From Tersicoccus phoenicis (GTDB taxonomy: Bacteria; Actinomycetota; Actinomycetes; Actinomycetales; Micrococcaceae), in contig NZ_MRDE01000057.1 of the NCBI RefSeq assembly GCF_001968835.1, positions 1 through 49,077 on the forward strand: DNA of 49,077 nucleotides. The letters run 5' to 3'. Shown here piece by piece: positions 9,594-18,533 of this stretch. Under the pieces are notes generated by a model that was not told the origin of the DNA, did not search any database, and was given only the letters and a program-made list of their open reading frames with translations. Both the position numbers and the translations under genes were made by a program. How positions within the stretch are numbered: the stretch's first letter is position 1; each line of letters begins with the position of its first letter.

Positions 9594-10793
9594 TCACCCG
9601 GCAAGGAGCCGCTGGATCCGACCGACGCCCTCGAGCAGGTCGGCCTCGCCCAGGGCGTAGGACAGGCGCAGGAAACCCGACGGACCGAACGCCTCGCCGG
9701 GCACCACCGCCACCTCGGCCTCCTCCAGGATCAGCGCGGCGAGCTCGGCGCTGGTGGACAGGTGACGGCCGTGGACCGGGTGCCGCAGCAGCGGCCGGAC
9801 GTCCGCGTAGGCGTAGAACGCGCCGGTCGGCATCGGGCACTCGACGCCGTCGATCGCGTTCAGGCCCGCGACGATCATCCCGCGACGGCGGTCGAAGGAT
9901 TCCCGCATCCGGTGCACCGCGTCCAGGGGACCGGCGACCGCCGCCAGCGCGGCGCGCTGGGAGACGTTGGCGACGTTCGACGTCGCGTGCGACTGCAGGT
10001 TGGTGGCCGCCTCGACCACGTCCGGCGCGCCGATCATCCAGCCGACCCGCCAGCCCGTCATCGCATAGGTCTTGGCCACCCCGTTGAGGACGACGACGCG
10101 GTCCCCCAGGTCGGGGGCCGCGGTGGCGATCGAGGTGAACGGCACGCCGTCGTACGTGAGGTGTTCGTAGATCTCGTCGGTGACCACCCACAGTCCCTTC
10201 GCCGCGGCCCACGCGCCGATCCGGGCGGTCTGCTCGGGGGAGTAGACCGCTCCGGTGGGGTTCGACGGAGAGACGAAGAGCAGCACCTTGGTCCGCTCGG
10301 TCAGCGCCGCCTCGAGCTGGTCCTCCGTGACCAGGTACCCCTGGTCGGGTCCGGCGAACACCTCGACGGGCACCCCGCCGGCGAGACGGATCGCCTCCGG
10401 ATAGGTGGTCCAGTACGGCGTGGGCATCAGCACCTCGTCGCCCGGGTCCAACAGGGTGGCGAACGCCTCGTAGACGGCCTGCTTACCGCCGTTGGTCACC
10501 AGCACCTGGCCCGGTTCGACCGTGTATCCGGAGTCCCGCTGCGTCTTCTCGGCGATCGCGGCCTTCAACTCCGGCAACCCGCTCGCGGGGGAGTAGCGGT
10601 GGTTCCGCGGGTCCCGCGCCGCCTCCACCGCCGCCTCGACGATGTAGTCGGGTGTCGGGAAGTCCGGCTCCCCGGCGCCGAACCCGATCACGGGTCTGCC
10701 CCGTGCCTTGAGGGCCTTCGCGCGGGCGTCGACCGCGAGGGTGGCCGACTCAGCGATCGATCCGACACGGGCGGAGATGCGGGCTGGGCTCAT
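9594..10793 (-). CDS. aspC: PLP-dependent aspartate-type aminotransferase
   Basis: A 399-residue fold-type I aminotransferase (class I subgroup Ib). Seen: substrate loop [11 protein letters not shown] (38-48), N178 in SPSNPTG, D206 in TDEIYE, the Schiff-base lysine K241 in [15 protein letters not shown], and the carboxylate-binding R376 in LRLSYA. The family exchanges amino groups between aspartate and 2-oxoglutarate. An aspartate aminotransferase gene next to secE-nusG is a familiar actinobacterial arrangement, which supports this call. The ATG is preceded by AAGGA. Confidence 0.9.
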   Translation of the reverse strand: MSPARISARVGSIAESATLAVDARAKALKARGRPVIGFGAGEPDFPTPDYIVEAAVEAARDPRNHRYSPASGLPELKAAIAEKTQRDSGYTVEPGQVLVTNGGKQAVYEAFATLLDPGDEVLMPTPYWTTYPEAIRLAGGVPVEVFAGPDQGYLVTEDQLEAALTERTKVLLFVSPSNPTGAVYSPEQTARIGAWAAAKGLWVVTDEIYEHLTYDGVPFTSIATAAPDLGDRVVVLNGVAKTYAMTGWRVGWMIGAPDVVEAATNLQSHATSNVANVSQRAALAAVAGPLDAVHRMRESFDRRRGMIVAGLNAIDGVECPMPTGAFYAYADVRPLLRHPVHGRHLSTSAELAALILEEAEVAVVPGEAFGPSGFLRLSYALGEADLLEGVGRIQRLLAG

Positions 10794-10897
10794 GACATCC
10801 TTCGTTGCGGGCGGGGGCGGCCCTCAGTCTAGGCGGGCCGGCGTTGCCGTGCCCGGGTCCGCCCGAACCGACGTCGTGCGTGGGTACCCGCGCCCCG

Positions 10898-12286
10898 CTA
10901 GACCGACAGCTTGTTGATGCTGCTGGTCTGGGGGTGATGGACCGGGGCACCGAGATCCCGCAGCGGCACGCGGAAGGTCTCCCGGGCCCAGAACGCACCG
11001 GCGGCCGCCAGGATCGACGAGGCCGCGACGATCCAGGCGGCCGGCCCCCAGTTGGCCTTCTCGGCACCGCGCAGCGCCTCGCCCAGCAGCGGGGTGAAGC
11101 CGGCGCACAGGATGCCGATCTGCAGGCCGATGGCCACGCCGGAGTACCGAACCCGGACGTTGAACAGCTCCGGGAACCACGCCGGGTAGATCGCGTTGGA
11201 CATCGCGTAGGTGCCCGCGGTGATCACCGTGCTGGTCACGAACACCAGGGCGATGTTCTGGGTCGAGATGGACCAGAAATAGATGAAGATCATCAGTCCC
11301 GAGCCGATCACCCCGGTGGTGAACATCGGCTTGCGGCCGATCCGGTCCGAGAAGTACGCCATCAACGGCTGCGTGAACATGGCCAGAGCGTTGCCCAGGA
11401 CGCTGACCCACAGCATCGTGGTGGCGGGGATGCCGACCACGACCGCGTAGGCCAGGCCGAACGACTGCATGAACGTGTTCGTCACGGTCTCGAACGACAT
11501 CAGCACCGTCTGGAAGAACTGCTTGGGGTGGGTCCGGAACATCTCCGCGAGCGGCAGCCGGACCAGATCCTGGTGCTGGGCCTTCTCCTCGAACACCTCG
11601 GGCTCCTCGAGCCGGCGCCGGACGACGAAAGCGACGACGACGACGACCAGGGAGAGCCAGAACGGGATCCGCCAGCCCCACGCCAACAGCTGGTCCTGCG
11701 GCATGGCCGCCACCGGCAGGAACACCAGGGAAGCGAGCACGATGCCGCCGGAGATGCCGCTCATGGTGAAGCTCGGGAAGAACCCGCGCCGGCCCACCGG
11801 CGACTCCTCCATGGTCAAGGAGGCCGCGCCCGCGGTCTCGCCACCGGCGGAAAGGCCCTGCAGCACGCGCAGCAGCACGAGCAGCACGGGGGCCAGGTAG
11901 CCGGAGGTCGGGAAGTCCGGGAGGAAGCCGATGAGGAAGGTCGCCACGCCCATCAGCAGCAGGGTCAGGACCAGGGTGTTCTTCCGGCCGATCCTGTCAC
12001 CGAGATGACCGAAGACGACGGCCCCGATGGGACGGAACATGTAGGCGACGCCCAGGGTGGCGAACGCCTGGATCTGCGCGATCACCGGGTCGCCGGCCGG
12101 GAAGAAGATCTTCGAGAACACCAGCGACGCGGCCGTGGTGTAGACGAAGAAGTCGTAGTACTCGAGGGTGCCGCCGAGGAAGGCGGCGGTGGCGGCCTTC
12201 TTCGCCCGGCGCAGGCGTCGCGCCTGTTCCTGGGGGGTGACACCCTCCTCGCGGGGGGACAGGGGGCTGGTCTCGTGGGACGTCAT
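10898..12286 (-). CDS. MHS-family MFS transporter, candidate aromatic/shikimate importer
   Basis: A 462-residue, 12-span major-facilitator protein of the metabolite:H+ symporter family (ProP, KgtP and ShiA relatives): GTLEYYDFFVY (39-49) in span 1, FRPIG (84-88), and the loop motif GHLGDRIGRK (93-102). The ATG at 12286 has GGAG 7 nt upstream; the frame is open for 65 more codons. Substrate cannot be read from the sequence, but the gene is preceded by the same paired 15-bp palindromes that precede the shikimate-type dehydrogenase gene and pcaF. Uptake of shikimate, 4-hydroxybenzoate, protocatechuate or a related acid is therefore inferred. Confidence 0.87.
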   Translation of the reverse strand: MTSHETSPLSPREEGVTPQEQARRLRRAKKAATAAFLGGTLEYYDFFVYTTAASLVFSKIFFPAGDPVIAQIQAFATLGVAYMFRPIGAVVFGHLGDRIGRKNTLVLTLLLMGVATFLIGFLPDFPTSGYLAPVLLVLLRVLQGLSAGGETAGAASLTMEESPVGRRGFFPSFTMSGISGGIVLASLVFLPVAAMPQDQLLAWGWRIPFWLSLVVVVVAFVVRRRLEEPEVFEEKAQHQDLVRLPLAEMFRTHPKQFFQTVLMSFETVTNTFMQSFGLAYAVVVGIPATTMLWVSVLGNALAMFTQPLMAYFSDRIGRKPMFTTGVIGSGLMIFIYFWSISTQNIALVFVTSTVITAGTYAMSNAIYPAWFPELFNVRVRYSGVAIGLQIGILCAGFTPLLGEALRGAEKANWGPAAWIVAASSILAAAGAFWARETFRVPLRDLGAPVHHPQTSSINKLSV

Positions 12287-12412
12287 CGGATCGCTCCATG
12301 CTCGACGGTCTGGGGCCTCGGGTGGTGTCGGCAGGTGGGTCGCCGACCCGGGAGGCAACCGATGGCCGGTGGCCGGTTCGGCGCTGGGCGTCGGGCTGGG
12401 ACGCCCAACGGT

Positions 12413-12446
12413 GTTCGCATTATGAACAAGTGTTCGCTGTGTGATC
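12413..12446. promoter_or_regulatory. Paired 15-bp palindromes, predicted IclR operator of the MHS transporter
   Basis: GTTCGCATTATGAAC (12413-12427) and GTTCGCTGTGTGATC (12432-12446) start 19 bp apart. The first is a near-perfect GTTCG-N5-CGAAC palindrome; the second keeps a full left half. The same pair with the same 19-bp period occurs at 30629 and 37878. Read toward the transporter, the proximal site contains CATAAT, a plausible -10 box, so binding would block it. It lies 126 bp before the start codon. Confidence 0.6.
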
Positions 12447-12538
12447 GGCATCAGCGTACTCAGCTGTGATCCAGTGCACAAGAGTCCCGGAACGTGGCAA
12501 CGTCGAGGGGTGACGCCCGCCTGGTCGACGTCGCCGGT

Positions 12539-12567
12539 TCGACGTCGACGCCCCGGATGCGTAGACT
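12539..12567 (+). promoter_or_regulatory. Promoter for tRNA-Trp/secE
   Basis: TCGACG (12539-12544), 17-nt spacer, TAGACT (12562-12567). Transcription would start about 65 nt before the tRNA. Confidence 0.55.
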
Positions 12568-12636
12568 GTCATTTTGGTGTTCCGCCGAAGGTCGGTCGTG
12601 CCCTCAGCACGGGACGGCAGCGGCCGGGGGCATCGA

Positions 12637-12709
12637 AGGGTAGTGGCGCAATTGGTAGCGCAGCGGTCTCCAAAACCGCAGGTTGCAGGTTCGAGTCCTG
12701 TCTGCCCTG
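12637..12709 (+). tRNA. trpT: tRNA-Trp (CCA anticodon)
   Basis: A 73-nt cloverleaf. The acceptor arm AGGGTAG pairs with CTGCCCT with one G-T wobble; the anticodon loop is CTCCAAA; the T-arm contains GGTTCGAGTCC; the discriminator is G. The 3' CCA is not encoded. tRNA-Trp directly before secE is the usual actinobacterial order. Confidence 0.96.
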
Positions 12710-12794
12710 CGCACTGGCTGGCACAACAGCCGGCATCGCGGCGCGACGGTCGGTCGACCGCACGCGAACTCGACGAACGGCAAGTGAGGAACCG

Positions 12795-13064
12795 GTGACC
12801 GAAACAGCTGCCAGCAGCTCTCAGGGGCGCCCCTCGCCCGAGATGAAGCAGCGCAAGCGCAACGTGTTCGCCCGGATCGCGTTGTTCCTCCGGCAGGTCA
12901 TCGCCGAGCTCCGCAAGGTGGTGACACCGACGCGCGGTCAGTGGCTGAACTACACCGCCGTGGTGCTCGTGTTCGTGGTGATCATGATGCTCATCGTGAC
13001 GGGACTGGACTTCGCGTTCTTCTCGGCCGCGAAGTGGGTCTTCGTCGGCACCCCCGCGCAGTGA
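12795..13064 (+). CDS. secE: Preprotein translocase subunit SecE
   Basis: An 89-residue single-span protein. A short variable N-terminus leads to the amphipathic [20 protein letters not shown] segment and one membrane helix (about 48-70, [17 protein letters not shown]). SecE clamps SecY in the SecYEG channel. The GTG at 12795 has GAGGA 6 nt upstream. It is transcribed between tRNA-Trp and nusG. Confidence 0.95.
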   Translation: MTETAASSSQGRPSPEMKQRKRNVFARIALFLRQVIAELRKVVTPTRGQWLNYTAVVLVFVVIMMLIVTGLDFAFFSAAKWVFVGTPAQ

Positions 13065-13114
13065 CCCCGGGCAGGCCAGCACCCAGTCAACCGGTCGAGA
13101 AACAGGAGTACACC

Positions 13115-14059
13115 GTGTCCGAGCACAGGCTCGAAAACCACGACGACGACGTCGCCCCCAGCGCTGATTCGCCGTTCAGCGACGCCGCGCCGACTTCTGC
13201 ACCGGTGCCCGCACCCGCCGAACCGGTGATCGACGAGGACGCGGAGAGCGCCGACGACACGGCACCGCAAGCGGCCACGCAGGACGTCGCCGACGACGCG
13301 GATCGGAGCGATGCCGCAGCGAACGATGCTGCAGCGAATGACGCCGTCGCCACCGACGAGGCGACCATCCAGCAGACCGATGCGGCCGTCGCCGCCGGTA
13401 CGGACACCGCGGAGGCCGCGACCGCCGTCGAGCCCGACGTCGATGCTGAGCCGGCCGAGGATCCGCTCGTCGAGTTCACCGCGAAGCTGCGCCGTCAGGA
13501 AGGCGACTGGTTCGTCATCCACTCCTACGCGGGGTACGAGAACCGGGTGAAGGTCAACCTCGAGACCCGGATTCAGACCCTCAACATGGAGGATTTCATC
13601 TTCGAGATCCAGGTCCCCATGGAGGAGGTCGTGGAGATCAAGAACGCGCAGCGCAAGATCGTGCGGCGCGTGCGGATCCCGGGCTACGTCCTGGTTCGGA
13701 TGGAACTGACCGACGAGTCGTGGGGCGCGGTCCGGCACACCCCGGGCGTCACCGGCTTCGTCGGCAACGCCCACAACCCGGTGCCGTTGCGCCTCGATGA
13801 GGTCGTCTCCATGTTGGCTCCGGCCTTCGAGGCCGAGCGCGCCGCGGAGGACGGCAAGCCGGCTCGCCCGGTGTCCGGCGGCACGGTCGTCGACTTCCAG
13901 GTCGGCGAGTCGGTGATCGTCAAGGAGGGCCCGTTCGAGACCCTGCCGGCGACGATCTCGGAGATCAAGCCGGAGTCCCAGCAACTTGTCGTGCTGGTCT
14001 CCATCTTCGAGCGTGAGACGCCCGTGACCCTCGCGTTCAACCAGGTCAGCAAGATCTGA
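13115..14059 (+). CDS. nusG: Transcription factor NusG with long acidic N-terminal extension
   Basis: A 314-residue NusG. Residues 1 to about 128 are a low-complexity, Asp/Ala/Glu-rich, probably disordered tail including [11 protein letters not shown] (67-77). The NGN domain begins at [16 protein letters not shown] (131-146) and includes [13 protein letters not shown]. The KOW domain is [19 protein letters not shown] near 270. NusG couples RNA polymerase pausing, Rho and the ribosome. Actinobacterial NusG proteins often carry acidic tails, and this one takes about 40% of the protein. The GTG start follows AGGAG (13104-13108). Confidence 0.95.
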   Translation: MSEHRLENHDDDVAPSADSPFSDAAPTSAPVPAPAEPVIDEDAESADDTAPQAATQDVADDADRSDAAANDAAANDAVATDEATIQQTDAAVAAGTDTAEAATAVEPDVDAEPAEDPLVEFTAKLRRQEGDWFVIHSYAGYENRVKVNLETRIQTLNMEDFIFEIQVPMEEVVEIKNAQRKIVRRVRIPGYVLVRMELTDESWGAVRHTPGVTGFVGNAHNPVPLRLDEVVSMLAPAFEAERAAEDGKPARPVSGGTVVDFQVGESVIVKEGPFETLPATISEIKPESQQLVVLVSIFERETPVTLAFNQVSKI

Positions 14060-14111
14060 GCAGACAGACTTCGCCGGCGTGACCCGATGCTTTGCGGGAT
14101 GCGCCGGCGCC

Positions 14112-14132
14112 GGCCGCCGCGCCACGGCGGCC
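14112..14132 (+). other. Hairpin in the nusG-rplK leader
   Basis: GGCCGCCG (14112-14119) and CGGCGGCC (14125-14132) form an 8-bp stem with a 5-nt loop in the 131-bp nusG-rplK gap. It could be a regulatory leader element for L11/L1, but I cannot match it to a known class. Confidence 0.35.
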
Positions 14133-14190
14133 AACCTCCGCCGGGACGCTCCTGTGCCGGCGGGCACCACCATGGAAGAAGGATCTTCAA

Positions 14191-14619
14191 TTGGCTCCCA
14201 AGAAGAAGGTCGCCGGCCTGATCAAGCTGCAGATCCAGGCGGGTGCCGCGAACCCGGCCCCGCCGATCGGTCCTGCACTCGGTCAGCACGGCGTCAACAT
14301 CATGGAATTCTGCAAGGCGTACAACGCCGCGACGGAATCCCAGCGCGGCAACGTCGTCCCGGTCGAGATCACGGTGTACGAGGACCGCTCGTTCACCTTC
14401 ATCACGAAGACCCCGCCGGCCGCCGAGCTGATCAAGAAGGCCGCCGGTGTCCAGAAGGGCTCGGCCACGCCGCACACCACCAAGGTCGCACGGCTGACCC
14501 AGGACCAGGTGCGCGAGATCGCTCAGACGAAGCTCGAGGACCTGAACGCGAACGACGTCGACGCCGCGGCGAAGATCATCGCGGGCACGGCCCGATCGAT
14601 GGGCATCACCGTCGAGTGA
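14191..14619 (+). CDS. rplK: 50S ribosomal protein L11
   Basis: A 142-residue protein with the complete L11 sequence pattern: [14 protein letters not shown], the proline-rich hinge [17 protein letters not shown], and the C-terminal rRNA-binding domain ending in [10 protein letters not shown]11 forms the GTPase-associated centre on 23S rRNA. The start is TTG at 14191, preceded by GAAGAAGGA; no in-frame ATG or GTG would give the conserved N-terminus. The 3' end is partly duplicated downstream (14607-14705). Confidence 0.96.
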   Translation: MAPKKKVAGLIKLQIQAGAANPAPPIGPALGQHGVNIMEFCKAYNAATESQRGNVVPVEITVYEDRSFTFITKTPPAAELIKKAAGVQKGSATPHTTKVARLTQDQVREIAQTKLEDLNANDVDAAAKIIAGTARSMGITVE

Positions 14620-14705
14620 CGAGGAGCGCAGCGTGGGCGAGGCTGACGGAGTCAGCAGCGCCGTAGCAAGCACCGCAGTCAGTCGACAGTACGACACCGT
14701 CGAGT
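14607..14705 (+). repeat. 11-bp direct repeats flanking an extra segment at the rplK 3' end
   Basis: CACCGTCGAGT occurs at 14607-14617, inside the last codons of rplK, and again at 14695-14705. In both places it is followed by a stop in the rplK reading (TGA and TAG). The 88-bp offset looks like a small insertion with a target duplication that kept the last residues intact. The inserted part starts with GACGAGGAGCGCAGCG. Confidence 0.5.
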
Positions 14706-14808
14706 AGTCACTCGACCACTCCCGCCGGGTCCGCCCGGCACCGAACATCCCGTGGGAAGGGGCCGCGCGCGGCCCGTCACACCACACCTGCACAAGGAGA
14801 GAACGCAG

Positions 14809-15516
14809 ATGGCACAGCGCAGCAAGGCATACCGGGCCGCCGCCGAGAAGATCGAGGACGGCAGGTTCTACACCCCGGCCGAGGCCGTCGCCCTGGCGAA
14901 GGAGTCGAACCCGTCGGCATCGGACGCGACCGTCGAGGTCGCGTTCCGGTTGGGCGTCGACCCCCGCAAGGCGGACCAGATGGTGCGCGGCACCGTGAAC
15001 CTGCCGCACGGCACCGGTAAGGTCGCCCGCGTCGTGGTTTTCGCGACCGGTGACCGGGCCGCCGCGGCCGAGGCCGCCGGCGCCGACTTCGTCGGGTCGG
15101 ACGATCTGATGGAGCGCATCCAGGGCGGCTGGACCGACTTCGACGCCGCCGTCGCCACCCCGGACCTGATGGGCAAGGTGGGTCGCCTGGGCAAGATCCT
15201 GGGCCCCCGCAACCTGATGCCGAACCCGAAGACCGGCACGGTGACCCCGGACGTGGCCAAGGCCGTGACCGACATCAAGGGCGGCAAGATCGACTTCCGG
15301 GTCGACAAGCACGCGAACCTGCATTTCATCATCGGCAAGGTGTCCTTCGACGCCACGCAGCTGGCGGAGAACTACGCCGCCGCGCTCGACGAGGTGCTCC
15401 GGCTCAAGCCGTCCGCGTCCAAGGGCCGCTACATCCAGCGCGCCACGGTGAGCACGACCTTCGGCCCGGGCATCCCGGTGGACCCGAACGTCACCCGGGT
15501 GCTTCCCGCCGCCTGA
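14809..15516 (+). CDS. rplA: 50S ribosomal protein L1
   Basis: A 235-residue L1: [16 protein letters not shown] at the start, [11 protein letters not shown], the signature [19 protein letters not shown], and the C-terminal [11 protein letters not shown]1 binds the 23S stalk base and, in many bacteria, its own mRNA. AAGGAGAG lies before the ATG. The 189-bp gap from rplK includes the repeat segment and a GC-only palindrome near 14759-14775 that could be a leader structure. A strong terminator follows at 15549. Confidence 0.97.
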   Translation: MAQRSKAYRAAAEKIEDGRFYTPAEAVALAKESNPSASDATVEVAFRLGVDPRKADQMVRGTVNLPHGTGKVARVVVFATGDRAAAAEAAGADFVGSDDLMERIQGGWTDFDAAVATPDLMGKVGRLGKILGPRNLMPNPKTGTVTPDVAKAVTDIKGGKIDFRVDKHANLHFIIGKVSFDATQLAENYAAALDEVLRLKPSASKGRYIQRATVSTTFGPGIPVDPNVTRVLPAA

Positions 15517-15548
15517 GCGGGGACCGACCGCGGTTGACCGCCCGACGG

Positions 15549-15583
15549 ACGGGGCCGGACGAGATCATCTCGTCCGGCCCCGT
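15549..15583 (+). terminator. Terminator of the secE-nusG-rplKA operon
   Basis: Perfect 16-bp arms (15549-15564 and 15568-15583) with a 3-nt loop TCA, 32 bp past the rplA stop. No T-tract follows. Confidence 0.85.
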
Positions 15584-15959
15584 TCGCGTCTGTGTGGCGT
15601 AGCGGCCGGCTGGGTATTCTGCTGAAGATGGAGAACCTTCGGCGGCTCGCCCAGGTGTGGCCGGTCGTGCGTCGGGTGTACACCGGAACGTCGGGGAGAA
15701 CACGCCCGTGCTCGACATCACCGTCGCACTCGGCTTCCGGCAGGTCGGTGTGGCCGGTGCTCGGCAGAAGCGGCTGACCTGACCGGTCCCGGCCCGGTCC
15801 GGTGGCCGCACGCCACCGCCCTCGTCGCCGGGCATAACCGACCGACGGCCGACGTTGACCCTGCTCGGCGGCCGGCCCCGTCTGCGGGCCGGGCCGAACG
15901 CGCAGCGCCTTCACCTTCATGATCATGTTCCCCGGGCTTCCCGGGCCGGAAGGACCCAC
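15584..15959. other. Intergenic region before the DHA2 exporter
   Basis: A 376-bp region without a convincing gene. TATTCT at 15615-15620 could be a -10 box but lacks a matching -35 box. GAAG and CTTC arms 9 nt apart just downstream might be a weak operator. Nothing else stands out. Confidence 0.35.
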
Positions 15960-17546
15960 GTGACCACCACCCGTAGCGACCAGACGGCCGAACCGGCTCA
16001 GTCCTCCATCGCTGAGGCGACGCCACGGCGTCCGGATGCTGCGCGCCCCTCGCAGGCACCCGATGCTCCCCTGGACCCGAAGGCGTGGCCGGCCCTGTGG
16101 GCGCTCGTCATCGGCTTCTTCATGATCCTCGTGGACTCGACCATCGTGACCACCGCGATGCCGGCCATCATGCGGGGGCTCGGCGCCGACATCAACGCCG
16201 TCATCTGGGTCACGAGCGCCTACCTGCTCGCCTACGCCGTGCCCCTGCTGATCACCGGGCGGCTCGGGGACCGTTTCGGGCCGAAGAACATCTACCTGAT
16301 CGGGCTCACCGTCTTCACGATCGCCTCCGCGTGGTGCGGGTTCGCCGGGGACGTGCAGATGCTGATCCTCGCCCGCGTGGCGCAGGGACTCGGGGCCGCG
16401 CTGATGACGCCGCAGACGATGTCCGTGATCACGCGCATGTTCCCCGTGGCTCGTCGTGGTGCCGCCATGGGTCTGTGGGGCGCCACCGCCGGCATCGCGA
16501 CGCTCGTCGGGCCGATCGTGGGCGGGCTGCTCGTCGACTCCCTCGGCTGGGAGTGGATCTTCTTCGTCAACGTACCCGTCGGCATCGTCGGTCTGATCAT
16601 GGCGTTCGTCCTGGTGCCGTCGTTACCGACCCACAGCCATCGTTTCGACTTCCTCGGCGTGGTGCTCAGCGCGGCCGGCATGTTCGCGCTGGTGTTCGGG
16701 ATCCAGGAGGGCAAGACCTACGACTGGGGGACCATCGTCGGCCCGATCTCGGTGTGGGGCCTGATCATCACCGGCGTCGTCGTCCTCGCCCTCTTCGTGC
16801 TGTGGCAGCGGTACAACCGGGGAGAACCGCTGATCCCTCTCCGGCTCTTCCGTGACCGGAACTTCAGCCTCGCGAACACGGCGATCACGCTCGTCGGCGT
16901 GGCGATCACCGCGATGAACTTCCCGATCATGCTCTTCCTCCAGACCGTCCGGGGGCTCACCCCGACACAGGCAGCCCTGATGCTGGCTCCGATGGCGGTC
17001 GTTTCCGGCGTCATGGCCCCGATCGTCGGCCGCATCCTGGTCCGGGTGGATCCGCGGCGGCTGGCCGTGCCCGGGATGGCCGCGTTCGGCGTCGGGCTGC
17101 TGATCCTGGCGGCGATCATGACCCCGGGTACCCCGCTCGTGTTCCTGGTACTGGTGCCGGTCATCATGGGGCTCGGCAGTTCGTGCATGTGGGCCCCCCT
17201 GTCGATCAGCGCGACCCGCAACCTCACCCCGGACGTCGCGGGGGCCGGCTCCGGGGTCTACAACACGACGCGCCAGGTGGGGGCGGTGCTCGGCTCGGCC
17301 GCGATCGCGGTGCTGATGCAGAGCCGACTCTCCGTCGAACTGCCCCAGCTCCCCGGCGGTGCGCCCGCGGGCGAAGCCGGTGCCAGTGCCGGGGGGTTGC
17401 CGGACTTCCTGCAGGCGGGCTATGCGGCGGCGATGGGCCAGTCCCTGCTGCTGCCCGCGCTCGCCCTGCTGCTCGGCGCCGTCGTGGCGGCGTTCTTCGC
17501 GACCCCGAAAGAACTCGGTCGCCGTCGCGGCCGGCACGCCGCCTGA
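15960..17546 (+). CDS. DHA2-family MFS exporter (EmrB/QacA type, 14 spans)
   Basis: A 528-residue membrane protein with the 14-span DHA2 pattern. An N-terminal soluble tail of about 40 residues precedes ALWALVIGFFMILVDSTIVTTAMPAI (motif D1 region). The loop-2 motif GRLGDRFGPK is present, and WGATAGIATLVGPIVGG matches the antiporter motif C of drug exporters. Proton-driven export of toxic compounds is inferred; the substrate is unknown. The start is GTG at 15960 after GGAAGGA; the frame opens 35 codons earlier. It separates rplKA from rplJL, which are contiguous in many bacteria. No linked regulator gene is seen. Confidence 0.88.
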   Translation: MTTTRSDQTAEPAQSSIAEATPRRPDAARPSQAPDAPLDPKAWPALWALVIGFFMILVDSTIVTTAMPAIMRGLGADINAVIWVTSAYLLAYAVPLLITGRLGDRFGPKNIYLIGLTVFTIASAWCGFAGDVQMLILARVAQGLGAALMTPQTMSVITRMFPVARRGAAMGLWGATAGIATLVGPIVGGLLVDSLGWEWIFFVNVPVGIVGLIMAFVLVPSLPTHSHRFDFLGVVLSAAGMFALVFGIQEGKTYDWGTIVGPISVWGLIITGVVVLALFVLWQRYNRGEPLIPLRLFRDRNFSLANTAITLVGVAITAMNFPIMLFLQTVRGLTPTQAALMLAPMAVVSGVMAPIVGRILVRVDPRRLAVPGMAAFGVGLLILAAIMTPGTPLVFLVLVPVIMGLGSSCMWAPLSISATRNLTPDVAGAGSGVYNTTRQVGAVLGSAAIAVLMQSRLSVELPQLPGGAPAGEAGASAGGLPDFLQAGYAAAMGQSLLLPALALLLGAVVAAFFATPKELGRRRGRHAA

Positions 17547-17573
17547 CGACGGTGCCGGGCCACAGTCGACGCT

Positions 17574-17721
17574 CGCACTCCAGCCCGAACATCGGCCCGC
17601 CTATCGGGGCTGGAGTGCGCCAGCCCGAACAGCGGCCCGCCTGTCGGGGCTCGGATGCGAGGTCAGTTCCCGCGTCGCACGCCAGCCCGAACAGGGGTTC
17701 CGCCAGCCGGGCTGGCGTGCG
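17574..17721 (+). repeat. Three related hairpin repeats
   Basis: Three copies of a ~46-bp inverted repeat lie at 17574-17619, 17617-17661 and 17676-17721. Each has the core CCAGCCCGAACA. Copies 1 and 3 form 13-14 bp stems. Their arms differ by a compensating change (CACTCC with GGAGTG versus CACGCC with GGCGTG), so the stem is preserved by covariation. Copy 2 is degenerate. They may also end transcription of the exporter gene. Confidence 0.7.
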
Positions 17722-17737
17722 AGCACCGACGGCGCAT

Positions 17738-17766
17738 TTGGCCGGATCGCCGCACTCGCGTAGCAT
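17738..17766 (+). promoter_or_regulatory. rplJL promoter
   Basis: TTGGCC (17738-17743), 17-nt spacer, TAGCAT (17761-17766). The predicted start near 17773 coincides with the first base of the L10 leader. Confidence 0.7.
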
Positions 17767-17774
17767 GGTCAGGT

Positions 17775-17945
17775 ACCAAAGACCGCCGGTCGTTCGTTCC
17801 TGCCCGGGCAATCATGCCCGTGTCGGAGTGAACCCAAGGCCCCGCTCAGCGGGCGGCCTGCGCAGGTGAACGACAGCTCGACACCGACGGGATCTCCCTG
17901 TCCGTGCCCCGTGCGCCCCGTGCATCTGCGCGGGGCGTTATTGCG
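17775..17945 (+). ncRNA. Ribosomal protein L10 leader
   Basis: The segment opens with ACCAAAGACCGCCGGTCG and continues to GGCCTGCGCAGGTGAACGACAG, the conserved blocks of the actinobacterial L10 leader. TCGTTC (17790-17795) can pair with GAACGA (17868-17873) to close the multi-branch structure. Excess L10-L12 complex binds such leaders and represses rplJL. It ends in an attenuator-like hairpin. Boundaries are approximate. Confidence 0.8.
17914..17942 (+). terminator. Attenuator hairpin in the L10 leader
   Basis: CGCCCCG (17914-17920) pairs with CGGGGCG (17931-17937) and is followed directly by TTATT, the most U-rich tail of any hairpin in this window. Position between the L10-binding fold and rplJ suggests regulated premature termination. 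Confidence 0.6.
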
Positions 17946-18002
17946 TTCTCACGCAGATCCGCTGCCGTGGTCGGCCGGCCCCCGATGACCGGAAGGAGAA
18001 CC

Positions 18003-18533
18003 ATGGCGCAGCCGAACAAGGTCGCCGCGGTCCAGGAGTTGACGGATCACTTCCGCAACTCCACCGTCGCCGTCCTGACGGAATACCGTGGTCTCACCGT
18101 GGCTCAGCTCAAGGCGCTGCGCCGTTCCCTCGGTGAGAACGCGGACTATGCCGTGGTGAAGAACACGCTGACCGAGATCGCGGCGAAGGAGGCGGGCATC
18201 GACGCGTTCGAGGGCCAGCTCTCCGGTCCCTCCGCGATCGCGTTCGTCACCGGAGATCCGGTGGAGGCCGCGAAGAGCCTGCGTGACTTCGCCAGGACCA
18301 ACCCTCAGCTGATCGTGAAGGGTGGCTACCTCGAGGGGAAGGCACTCAGCGGCGCTGAAATCACCCGACTCGCGGATCTCGAGTCCCGCGAGATCCTGCT
18401 GGCCAAGGTCGCCGGCGCCGCGCAGGCGTCGCTGTCCCGGGCTGCTGCCCTGTTCCAGGCTCCGCTCTCCAAGGCCGTCCGCACCGCGGAGGCCTTGCGA
18501 GCGAAGCAGGAAGAGGAGAGCCAGGCCGCGTGA
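18003..18533 (+). CDS. rplJ: 50S ribosomal protein L10
   Basis: A 176-residue L10: the globular rRNA-binding domain with [21 protein letters not shown] and [15 protein letters not shown], followed by a helical C-terminal tail that docks L12 dimers. AAGGAG precedes the ATG. The 155-bp gap to rplL contains a hairpin with 8-bp outer arms (18540-18547 and 18565-18572), which could adjust the L10:L12 ratio. Confidence 0.96.
   Translation: MAQPNKVAAVQELTDHFRNSTVAVLTEYRGLTVAQLKALRRSLGENADYAVVKNTLTEIAAKEAGIDAFEGQLSGPSAIAFVTGDPVEAAKSLRDFARTNPQLIVKGGYLEGKALSGAEITRLADLESREILLAKVAGAAQASLSRAAALFQAPLSKAVRTAEALRAKQEEESQAA

Larger units (their letters stand above)
12287..12636. other. Divergent MHS transporter / tRNA-Trp intergenic region
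   Basis: This 350-bp gap holds the paired operator-like palindromes (12413-12446) on the transporter side and a sigma-70-like promoter (12539-12567) on the tRNA side. No protein gene is supported. Confidence 0.6.

Noticed and set aside
15592-15777. 61-residue open frame after rplA
   Set aside because: No start context, no recognisable composition or motif, and it overlaps likely promoter sequence.
17574-17721. CRISPR array
   Set aside because: Units are themselves inverted repeats with related sequence throughout, no unique spacers of equal length, no cas genes.
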